The translations under genes and the position numbers were made by a program. From the NCBI RefSeq assembly GCF_001426375.1, contig NZ_LMEO01000045.1, positions 182,825-246,824 of the forward strand: a DNA stretch of 64,000 bases. Direction: 5' to 3'. This document shows positions 57,005-64,000 of this stretch, in pieces. The stretch's first letter is position 1; every line of letters begins with the position of its first letter. The notes beneath the pieces are model-generated. The model searched no databases, was not told the origin of the DNA, and saw only the letters and a list, made by a program, of their open reading frames with translations. Origin of the DNA: Paenibacillus sp. Root444D2 (lineage in GTDB: Bacteria; Bacillota; Bacilli; Paenibacillales; NBRC-103111).

Positions 57005-57991
57005 TTAGTAGAGTCCCTCCTCTCCGAATTTTTTGGCTAAACGGTTGGACATTACAACAAGGATTAGTCCTACCACCGATTTGAAAAGTCCGGCAACCGT
57101 TGCATAACCGAATCTTCCTTGCTGAATACCGACGCGATAGGCATATGTATCAAAAACATCGGCGAGATGCGCGACTGGTCCACTCATCATCAAGTAAATT
57201 TGTTCAAAGCCTACGTCCATAACTTGGCCCAAGCGCAGGATAAGCAGAACGATAATCGTGCTTTTAATACCGGGAAGCGTCACATTCCTCGCTTGCTGCC
57301 AGCGACTAGCGCCGTCGATTTGCGCAGCTTCATATAGCTCTGAGTTAATGCCAGCAAGGGCGGCAAGGAAAATAATTGTCCCCCAACCCGCTTCTTTCCA
57401 GATGCTTTGAGCTGTCAGCATACCCCAGAACAAGTTCGGTTCCGTCATGAACTCGATCTTTTGTCCCCCGGACTCGGCGATCAGTTGGTTAATGACTCCG
57501 CTGCCTTGACCGAAAATCAGAAAGCAAATCCCAACTATAATGACCCAGGAAAGAAAGTGCGGCAAGTAAATGACCGTTTGCACAATTTTTTTGAAAGCAA
57601 GCTTACGCACTTCATTCAGCAGCAGCGCCACTACGATCGGAATTGGGAAGAAAAAAAAGATGTTCAACAGGCTGATCGCCATCGTATTTCGGAACAATTG
57701 CATAAAATCGGGATTGGTGAAAAACTCGTTGAAGTATTTCAGGCCCACCCACTCGCTGTCCCAAAAACCTAAATAAGGAGAATAGTTTTGAAAGGCAAGC
57801 AGAAGTCCCCACAATGGGAAATATTTAAATAGCAGGAAAAATAATAATCCAGGCGCTGCCATTGCATATAGATATTTGTCACGTTTTATCGCGACGGCCC
57901 AATCCTGCACCCACGAGCCTTTTACTCGAATTGCTTTCTCCACTCCAGCTGGTGCCGCTGCCTGGAGCGGTTCCAATCGACTTTGCGACAA
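57005..57991 (-). CDS. ABC importer set 5 permease, LplB/YteP type
   Basis: A permease of 328 residues from TTG 57991, eight bases after GAGAGG; the open frame begins with GTG 58000, but that codon overlaps the ribosome site. It has FKYFPLWGLLLAFQNYSPYLG after helix 1 (split over 55-80), YEAAQIDGASR as EAA loop and a KKFGEEGLY end. The 200 bp before it hold the direct repeat at 58046-58076 and the terminator of the AraC sensor. Confidence 0.86.
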   Translation of the reverse strand: MSQSRLEPLQAAAPAGVEKAIRVKGSWVQDWAVAIKRDKYLYAMAAPGLLFFLLFKYFPLWGLLLAFQNYSPYLGFWDSEWVGLKYFNEFFTNPDFMQLFRNTMAISLLNIFFFFPIPIVVALLLNEVRKLAFKKIVQTVIYLPHFLSWVIIVGICFLIFGQGSGVINQLIAESGGQKIEFMTEPNLFWGMLTAQSIWKEAGWGTIIFLAALAGINSELYEAAQIDGASRWQQARNVTLPGIKSTIIVLLILRLGQVMDVGFEQIYLMMSGPVAHLADVFDTYAYRVGIQQGRFGYATVAGLFKSVVGLILVVMSNRLAKKFGEEGLY

Positions 57992-58045
57992 CTTCTTCAC
58001 CTCTCGTTCATGTCATTAGCATCTCGCTGCTTTGCATGAACAGAT

Positions 58046-58076
58046 CGTACAATGATCACAGCTTTCCGTACAATGA
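58046..58076 (-). promoter_or_regulatory. 21-bp-period direct repeat upstream of importer set 5
   Basis: TCATTGTACG occurs twice on the minus strand (complements of 58046-58055 and 58067-58076), starts exactly 21 bp apart. Its ATTGTAC core also occurs in the set 1 box. The site lies 55-85 bp upstream of the permease start, as expected for activation by the neighbouring AraC sensor. Confidence 0.6.
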
Positions 58077-58106
58077 CCAATTCTTGTAGTCTAAACCGTC
58101 TGAGGC

Positions 58107-58139
58107 AAAAAAAGAGAAACCCCGCAGTAATGGGGTTCC
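58107..58139 (-). terminator. Terminator after the set 5 AraC sensor
   Basis: GAAACCCC (58116-58123) / GGGGTTCC (58132-58139) and a T-rich tail (complement of 58107-58115) on the minus strand. Confidence 0.85.
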
Positions 58140-58200
58140 TCCGAAGTTTTATACGCTTTTCTTGCTTTAGAACAAGCCTGCGGAACAAAATATGTGCATG

Positions 58201-60516
58201 CTAATTATCATTATCGGCTCCCCGGTATTGACCCGGCGTAACGCCGATGTGCTTTTTGAATACGCGAATAAAGTTTTTCGTCTGGTAGCCGACTCTTTCG
58301 GCAATGTCGGAAACCGACAAATCCGTCGTTCGCAGCAGCTCGATGGACTGTTCAATCCTGATCTTCGTCAAATATTCGATAAATGAAACATCCATCGTCT
58401 TTTTAAACAGTTTGCTTAAATAGTGGGAACTCAAACCGCAAATTTGCGCGCATTGGTCAAGCGATAGATCAAAGTGGTAGTTGTCCTCAATGTAGCGAAC
58501 GACCTTTTGGATTAATTGTTCATGTTCTTGGTGCTGCTTGCCATGAACATAAGCAACAATCGGATCGACCATTTGCAGCTTGAACCATTCGTTCAATTCA
58601 CGAATTGTGCTTATTTTGTGGATTTGTCCGTAAGGATCTTCGGATTCCGCTTCTCCGAACAATTGCGCCGAATCTAGACCCAACAAGTATGCAGTACGAA
58701 TTGCAGCGGTTAACAGCCGATAATACGACATTTGAATCAGTTCTGGCTTTTGGACGTTGTCACTCATCGACTTGGCGAATTCGGCCAGCATCCGCTCTGC
58801 TTCATCCTGATCGCCCAGGTGCAGGGAATGTTCGAAGTGGGTTTCGATCTCGAGTGGATAGCGGTAATGAAGTTCCGATGTGCCGCCACCGCCCGTGTAC
58901 GTAATCACCTGATTACCGCCAACGATAATACGAGAGCGAACGGACAAAACCGCCTCTTCATAAAGTTCGGGAAGATCTGTAATCCGTTCGCTCTGTCCAC
59001 TCAAACCGATCGTCACTGGAAGACGTAGATAATCGGACACAAGCATTCGCAGGCGTTCCGCAAACAATTTAACCTCAGTCTGCCCATCATCCGTTTCCTC
59101 GGGGTCGCGGAACAACCAAACAGCGACCTGATCATTCAGAAGATTGATGATGATACCCTCCATCTCTTGCGATTGCAGCAGTTCACCAACAATATTTTTC
59201 AAGGCAAAGATGATCAAGTCGCTATCATTTTCTTGAAAACGCGAACCGCTTTCCTGCGGCGGGTCGCAAGTGATGACGAAGACACTATTTTCCCGTCCTG
59301 AAGGTACGTCGTATCTGCGTAACATGCCCTCTAACTGATCCCCAGAGTAGTGGAGAAACCGCCCCTGCAACAGCTGCAGTGCAAAGATTTCTCGAACTAA
59401 CGGTAATTGATCGCTCAGCTGCTGCTGCAGTTGATTGGCCGTGCTGCTCAGCTCACCCCATCGTTTGCGTACGAAGCCAACTTCATCCGTTTCCGAGTCG
59501 AGTGCTTGTCCGCCTTTCAAATGGGCCACGAGGTTCTCGATCGGTCGATAGACACGCCGTGTGCCCCATAAAGCAATTAATATGCCTAGTACAAGACAAA
59601 CTGCAATGATCGTCAGCGTAATCATGGCAATGCCTTTCGATTTGGCGTTCAATTCATTGACCGGCACCATGTTAATATACTGCCATTTGTTATAGGAGGA
59701 AGTAATTGGCGTCACCATGTAATCCGTATCTTGAAAAGTGAAAGTAAAGCGCTGCTCAGTTCGCTTTTGAGCAATAAGCTCGACTAAGCCTTCTGGAACG
59801 CTATTCCCGCCGCTTGACGTCACGAGGTTGCCATTTGCGTTCAAGATGAACATGAGCTCGCCGCTATAACTGATGAATCGGCTCATAATGTTTTGAAAGA
59901 GCGTCTCATCGATACGTATAAACAAAAGTCCAGTCGGATTTTTGGCTAAAAGCGGCACCTTAGATATCAGTGTTACGCCGTTCAGATGATAACCGGGTAA
60001 ATATGGAAGCGGTCCCGTGACCCAACTGATCTGGTCTTCGGATGCAAGTTCCTTCTGCAAAGCCTGGCGTTCTTTGTCTTCAGTAATTCTGCGGCCACCA
60101 TAGATTGGCGAAATTAAATAACCTTCGTCCGGTACATAAATTGCGACATCGCTTACTTCTTTGTTGCCATTTTGCAACGCAGATAACTCTCGTGAAATGC
60201 CAGAATAAAAGCCGGTATAGTTCGTGCTTTTCAGCTCAGTTAAATTCGAGCTAAAAAAAGTGCCCAGCAGCATTTGAATGGCATTGTTTTGAATGCGATC
60301 CAAAGTCGAATCGATGCTGGAGGACACGTTATTCAAGATGCGGACATTCGATTGGTTAACTTCTCTTTGCACAACCGAAGCAGAAAACCAATAGCTTCCA
60401 AATCCCACGGCTATTACTGGAATGACAGCTACAAATAAAGACAAGGTAACCATATTGCGAAAAATCGTTTTACGCTGAAATAAGCGCTTCCAACTTTCCT
60501 TAAACCATCTACGCAT
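58201..60516 (-). CDS. Membrane-bound AraC-family sensor-regulator for importer set 5
   Basis: A 771-residue regulator from ATG 60516 (GAGGTG six bases upstream; an in-frame GTG three codons earlier is inside the ribosome site). A membrane helix near 22-45, a Cache-like extracellular sensor, a second helix near 290-312, and a C-terminal AraC domain (LDQCAQICGLSSHYLSKLFK and VSDIAERVGYQTKNFIRVFK). It is upstream of set 5 on the same strand and is the likely activator of the importer, perhaps also of the PL8 and GH101 genes. Confidence 0.86.
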   Translation of the reverse strand: MRRWFKESWKRLFQRKTIFRNMVTLSLFVAVIPVIAVGFGSYWFSASVVQREVNQSNVRILNNVSSSIDSTLDRIQNNAIQMLLGTFFSSNLTELKSTNYTGFYSGISRELSALQNGNKEVSDVAIYVPDEGYLISPIYGGRRITEDKERQALQKELASEDQISWVTGPLPYLPGYHLNGVTLISKVPLLAKNPTGLLFIRIDETLFQNIMSRFISYSGELMFILNANGNLVTSSGGNSVPEGLVELIAQKRTEQRFTFTFQDTDYMVTPITSSYNKWQYINMVPVNELNAKSKGIAMITLTIIAVCLVLGILIALWGTRRVYRPIENLVAHLKGGQALDSETDEVGFVRKRWGELSSTANQLQQQLSDQLPLVREIFALQLLQGRFLHYSGDQLEGMLRRYDVPSGRENSVFVITCDPPQESGSRFQENDSDLIIFALKNIVGELLQSQEMEGIIINLLNDQVAVWLFRDPEETDDGQTEVKLFAERLRMLVSDYLRLPVTIGLSGQSERITDLPELYEEAVLSVRSRIIVGGNQVITYTGGGGTSELHYRYPLEIETHFEHSLHLGDQDEAERMLAEFAKSMSDNVQKPELIQMSYYRLLTAAIRTAYLLGLDSAQLFGEAESEDPYGQIHKISTIRELNEWFKLQMVDPIVAYVHGKQHQEHEQLIQKVVRYIEDNYHFDLSLDQCAQICGLSSHYLSKLFKKTMDVSFIEYLTKIRIEQSIELLRTTDLSVSDIAERVGYQTKNFIRVFKKHIGVTPGQYRGADNDN

Positions 60517-60676
60517 AGCGAACACCTCATCAACAGATTCATGAGCATTGTAATCGGTTGATGGAATAAAATCAACCGGAAAGACCCATTTTGATGCGTG
60601 GCAAACATCTGCCTCGTCGGTCGAGCATGAAATATCCGGGTGCTAATGCTTGAGAAGTTGCACTTTGGAGACGGTC

Positions 60677-60770
60677 GATTTATTCATCCAACCTTGCTCT
60701 ACATGGAGGAGGTGTCTTACGGGGATCATTCGTTATATATGCTCAATTGAGGTTGCTGGATGAATGAATC
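60677..60770. repeat. Long imperfect inverted repeat beside the palindrome array
   Basis: The arm beginning GATTTATTCATCCA (60677) and the inverse of the arm ending GGATGAATGAATC (60770) are complementary apart from a small gap and mismatches. The right arm runs into the dispersed repeat at 60761. Confidence 0.45.
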
Positions 60771-60973
60771 TATATTCGTGGTTGAATGATGTTGTAGAAA
60801 ATGCAACAATTCCTGCCTTAATCTATCCTCTATTCGTTCGTTGTTGTATAACGTACAACAATTTTGTCCTAAACAGGCGATTTCGCAACAAATGGGCTCG
60901 AAATGTTGTACAGACTGCAACTTCAAGTTGCAAAATAGCCTTAGGGCGTGTAAATTGCTGCAAAAAATGCAAC
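60761..60973. repeat. Dispersed repeat copy 2 and array of four 17-bp palindromes
   Basis: After the 41-bp repeat shared with 39133, four imperfect palindromes of the form GTTGTA-N5-TGCAAC lie at 60791-60807, 60843-60859, 60905-60921 and 60957-60973, with spacings of 52, 62 and 52 bp. No credible gene lies in 60517-61084: the open frames there are short, have no ribosome sites and overlap on both strands. Confidence 0.6.
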
Positions 60974-61024
60974 ATTGGTAACCACTGTAGCCCATCTACT
61001 CAACTTATACTTCCTTACCAACTG

Positions 61025-61064
61025 AAAAAGGCGAACACGAAATCTTTACGATTTCGCATCCACC
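61025..61064 (-). terminator. Terminator after the EamA transporter gene
   Basis: Inner stem CGAAATC/GATTTCG extended by a GGTGGATG/TGTTCGCC stem with G-T pairs, then five T on the minus strand. Confidence 0.8.
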
Positions 61065-61084
61065 TTTTGAGAAAAGACCCATGA

Positions 61085-62014
61085 TCACGCACTTACATTC
61101 GCGCCGACAGTAACGGCTTGACTCTTCTTGCGCTTCATAAGCTCAGGAAGGGCAATGCCGAACATCGTGATCCCCACGCCAAGCCATTGCAGCCAGTTGA
61201 CGGACTCATTCAGCACGACGTATGACATAATGACGGCCGTTGGCAGTTCAGCCGCACTCAAGATTGTAGCTAGCCCGCCGCCAACACGCGGTACGCCAAT
61301 GGCGTAGAACAACGGCGGAATGACAACACCGAAGAGAGCTAGGAGCAGCGCCCAAGGCAAAAGCGCCTCATGCAAAGAGCCATTTACAAGAAAATGCGGT
61401 GGAAACACCAACATGACGAGAATAAACGAACCCGTCAGCATAATCGCGCTTCGTGTGATCGGAGCGACTTGTTTGGCTGTTTTTCCGCTAAACCAGATGA
61501 AGAGTGCATAAGTTACTGCAGCCAATAAGCCAAGGGTAACACCTATCCAAGAAACAGCTTCCTGGTCTCCGCCCAAATAACCGCTTGCCATAATTATCCC
61601 AACAAACAAGATGACTAGCGATAAAATCTTATCTTTACCAGGACGTTTGCGTTCGACGATTGCCTCCAGCAAGATGCCCATCCACGTAAATTGAAACAAC
61701 AAGATAATCGCGAACGAAGCCGAAATATACTGCAGAGCCGCATAATATAGCATTCCCGTTAAGCCTGTCGTCGTTCCAACAGCCATGAGCGAGAGTGCTT
61801 GCCGCTTTGTTACTTTAAATGAATGCGACGCTGTAGACTGCTTGGCCGATTTCGCAGTCACGAATACCAACAGCCACAGCATAATCACACCGAGTAGGTT
61901 TTGGCTGCCGACGACATCGCCGACATTGAAACCAGACTCATAAGCTTTCTTTACAAAAGTAGATAATAAACCGAAGCTGCATGCCCCAGCTAAAACAAAT
62001 AAAATGTATTTCAT
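61085..62014 (-). CDS. DMT-superfamily transporter with two EamA domains
   Basis: A 309-residue membrane protein with ten predicted helices in two EamA repeats (about 1-145 and 155-295), the second containing PTAVIMSYVVLNESVNWLQW. The tail is basic (ELMKRKKSQA). Such proteins usually export amino acids or other metabolites, or take up metabolites; the substrate is unknown. ATG 62014 has GGAGG four bases upstream. It is monocistronic between two terminators and shows no tie to the sugar loci. Confidence 0.87.
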   Translation of the reverse strand: MKYILFVLAGACSFGLLSTFVKKAYESGFNVGDVVGSQNLLGVIMLWLLVFVTAKSAKQSTASHSFKVTKRQALSLMAVGTTTGLTGMLYYAALQYISASFAIILLFQFTWMGILLEAIVERKRPGKDKILSLVILFVGIIMASGYLGGDQEAVSWIGVTLGLLAAVTYALFIWFSGKTAKQVAPITRSAIMLTGSFILVMLVFPPHFLVNGSLHEALLPWALLLALFGVVIPPLFYAIGVPRVGGGLATILSAAELPTAVIMSYVVLNESVNWLQWLGVGITMFGIALPELMKRKKSQAVTVGANVSA

Positions 62015-62033
62015 GATGCCTCCCTGCGAAAAG

Positions 62034-62060
62034 AAAAAAACGGACTGTGTGCCCAGTCCG
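62034..62060 (-). terminator. Terminator between the chemotaxis receptor and EamA genes
   Basis: CGGACTG (62041-62047) / CAGTCCG (62054-62060) with seven T on the minus strand. It lies 190 bp after the receptor stop; the sequence between shows no gene. Confidence 0.85.
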
Positions 62061-62249
62061 CCACGTTTCGTTATTATGCCATTATATATAAATCTTATGA
62101 CGAAATCGAGTCACTTCCATTTAAACTACTTTACTGAGAAAGTGTTCCAAGGGTGATTAATGGCCACTCCATTTAACGGCGCATTATTTCGGACAAATTT
62201 TTAAAAATGAGAGCGGCCTGCTCTTCAACTCGTATTTGAATACAGTCTT

Positions 62250-64000
62250 TTATTCTTTATCGATTTTGAACATACTAATTACTTGTTGTAATTCTTGTGC
62301 GACTACAGTTAAGGAATTCGAAGAAGCTGTGATTTCTTGCATAGAAGCTAATTGTCCAATGGAAGTTTCTGCAACATTTTGGGTATGGCTATAAGACTTT
62401 TTGGAGATATAAGTCATTTCCAATACGGAAGCAGTCACTTGTTCACTACTCGCGGACATTTGTTCGGATGATGATGCAATCTCTTGAATCTGGATAGATA
62501 AGCTGTCGGATGCACCCACGATTTCTTCAAAAGCGGCTCCCGCTAAGCTGACAGATTTCATCCCGTCATGAATTTCACTTACTCCTTCATTCATGGACAA
62601 GACTGCGCGACTTGTATCCGTTTGAATACTCCGAATTAATTCCTGAATTTGCTGAGCTGACCGTTCAGACTCCTCTGCTAACTTTTTAACTTCTGCAGCA
62701 ACGACTGAAAAGCCTCTCCCTAGTTCCCCCGCACGAGCTGCCTCTATCGAAGCATTCAAAGCAAGCAAATGTGTTTGAGATGCGATCTCGGTAATCATAT
62801 TTACTATGCCGCCGATTTCTATAGAACGATCATTTAATTGTATAAGCTCAGCAGCACTCTTTTGTACAATATCGTTTACAGCATTCATCCGATGGATAGC
62901 TAAATGTATCATTTCATTACCTTGAATAGCTCCTTTTGTCGTTTCAATTGCAAGATCTGACGCATTGCTTGAAGCTTCAGCTATATTCTGAATGCCTTTT
63001 GACATCTCTTCCATGGCCTTACTTGTTTCAGTGAATCCCAACATTTGATTCTCCGCCCCTGCGGCCACTTCTTGCATGGCTGTTGTAATCTGCTCCGTAG
63101 AAAGGGATGTTTCTTCCGAACTCCCCGACAAATCCTCTGACGAAGAAGCTACTGTTATGGAAGCTTGTTGAATCCTAATTACAATACTTTGTAAATTTCC
63201 AACCATTTGATTTAGTGAATTTACCAAATTACCAATTTCATCGCGGTTTTTCACTTTCATTGCTTTGATTCTAAGGTCACCTGATGCCACCTGCTCTAGC
63301 ACACGAGATACCAAACGTACTGGATTAGAAATATTTCGGGTAATAAAATAGGCAAGAATCATGGAAATAATGAGCGAAATGATAATGAAAACTAGAGAAG
63401 TTATAATACCTGAATGATAGACCTGTTGAGACTCTTCTCCCGCCTTTATTGAACCATCATGATTGATTTTAACTAAAAAGTTCACATTGATTTGCATATT
63501 ATCAAATACTTTTTGTGAATCCCTTAAGAATTGTAAAAGCTGATCTCCTTTATCTCCTGAACCCTTATAAATGAGATTAATTTTTTTGGATAACTCAATA
63601 AATTGGTTATGTAAAGATTTATATTTGTCCCACTCTTCTTTTAACGAATTGAAATTTACTTGCTCTTCATCAGTAGCAATCGTCTTTGCATATGTCTGAA
63701 AGTCATTTTCGATCTTCTCCATGGCTATTTGCGTTTGGGCGTTAAGTTCTCCAATTAAAGATTGATTGGGTTCAATTAAAGTTCGAAGTTCCAGGGAACG
63801 CACTTGCTCCGTTAAATAGTTAATCTCATTAATCAATTCAATGCCAGGCAACCGATCTGCAGTAATGTTTTTAGTTTTAACGTTCACAGATTTCAATTGA
63901 TTCATTGTTGTCAAACCAAGCATACACATCAATAACAAAATTACGATAAAGCCGGCATATAACTTCTTACCGACAGTTAGTTTTATTATTTTAAATCGTT
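62250..64000 (-). CDS. Methyl-accepting chemotaxis protein, start outside the window
   Basis: A transmembrane chemoreceptor. The frame stays open to the right edge: upstream of the nominal Met (63938) it reads KLTVGKKLYAGFIVILLLM, the usual first membrane helix, so the true start is beyond 64000. A four-helix-bundle ligand domain follows (about 145 residues), then a second helix near 63380, HAMP, and the signalling hairpin with the conserved tip SQTHLLALNASIEAARAGELG. Putative methylation helices lie either side. There is no CheW-binding pentapeptide (NWETF) tail. The ligand is unknown; the 4HB type often senses small molecules directly or through binding proteins. Confidence 0.9.
   Translation of the reverse strand, partial: RFKIIKLTVGKKLYAGFIVILLLMCMLGLTTMNQLKSVNVKTKNITADRLPGIELINEINYLTEQVRSLELRTLIEPNQSLIGELNAQTQIAMEKIENDFQTYAKTIATDEEQVNFNSLKEEWDKYKSLHNQFIELSKKINLIYKGSGDKGDQLLQFLRDSQKVFDNMQINVNFLVKINHDGSIKAGEESQQVYHSGIITSLVFIIISLIISMILAYFITRNISNPVRLVSRVLEQVASGDLRIKAMKVKNRDEIGNLVNSLNQMVGNLQSIVIRIQQASITVASSSEDLSGSSEETSLSTEQITTAMQEVAAGAENQMLGFTETSKAMEEMSKGIQNIAEASSNASDLAIETTKGAIQGNEMIHLAIHRMNAVNDIVQKSAAELIQLNDRSIEIGGIVNMITEIASQTHLLALNASIEAARAGELGRGFSVVAAEVKKLAEESERSAQQIQELIRSIQTDTSRAVLSMNEGVSEIHDGMKSVSLAGAAFEEIVGASDSLSIQIQEIASSSEQMSASSEQVTASVLEMTYISKKSYSHTQNVAETSIGQLASMQEITASSNSLTVVAQELQQVISMFKIDKE

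Noticed and set aside
60791..60973. CRISPR-like array
   Set aside because: Only four short palindromes with diverged sequence and irregular 35-45 bp gaps; no conserved full-length repeat and no cas genes in the window.
60726..61084. Overlapping open frames on both strands (89 and 106 codons)
   Set aside because: They are formed by the repeat array, start without ribosome sites and contain repeated Cys/Asn/Leu strings typical of translated repeats.
1..64000. tRNA, rRNA, riboswitch or prophage features
   Set aside because: No cloverleaf, conserved riboswitch core, integrase or phage structural gene was recognised on either strand.

Overview
The window looks like a chromosomal segment of a Paenibacillus-type Bacillota, though no rRNA or marker gene fixes the species. 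The evidence is: strong AGGAGG-type ribosome sites with many TTG/GTG starts, CcpA-type cre sites, LplA/LplB/LplC-type sugar importers without an ATPase gene, YesM/YesN-type two-component proteins, and large membrane-anchored AraC sensors. Nearly every gene lies on the minus strand.

Layout. 1-11525: the N-terminal end of a GH27-like protein; importer set 1 (permease, permease, binding protein); its AraC sensor; a GH95-like glycosidase; and a GH95 alpha-L-fucosidase-type enzyme. Two of these promoters share a 21-bp box, a -10 and a cre site. 11583-15213: a decayed VOC gene, a small plus-strand coiled-coil gene, a roughly 510-bp non-coding repeat island, a polysaccharide deacetylase and a YtoI-like regulator. 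15271-18940: the glyoxylate shunt, aceB and aceA, led by a 55-residue zinc-ribbon gene. A second small gene lies upstream, and GTTATA/TATAAC palindromes overlap both candidate promoters. 19151-23290: a PhyH-type dioxygenase divergent from a cupin-AraC regulator, then a secreted beta-helix protein whose C-terminal module is bounded by a direct repeat.

23384-44665: three more importer systems. Set 2 has its own AraC sensor. Set 3 has an AraC sensor and two paralogous binding proteins around one permease pair. Set 4 is controlled by a YesM/YesN pair. Between its second permease and its response regulator lie decayed copies of exactly these two genes, the footprint of a tandem duplication in which each copy lost a different gene. 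44796-60516: a secreted GH101 endo-alpha-N-acetylgalactosaminidase, a secreted PL8 lyase, importer set 5 and its AraC sensor; together they read as a locus for host-type glycans (mucin O-glycan and glycosaminoglycan or related polyanion). 60660-64000: an array of GTTGTA/TACAAC palindromes, an EamA-type exporter, and a methyl-accepting chemotaxis protein whose start lies outside the window.

Inferred logic: secreted enzymes release glycan fragments, lipoproteins and permeases import them using a shared ATPase encoded elsewhere (MsmX-type), GH95 enzymes trim them in the cytoplasm, and each sensor switches on its neighbouring importer through direct-repeat sites about 21 bp apart, while CcpA-cre gives glucose repression. 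The most unusual sequence-level observations are the reciprocal decay of the duplicated permease/regulator unit, the bounded module in the beta-helix gene, the shared promoter box, strong Shine-Dalgarno sequences near the predicted 5' ends of two secreted-enzyme mRNAs, and the palindromes over the glyoxylate promoters.
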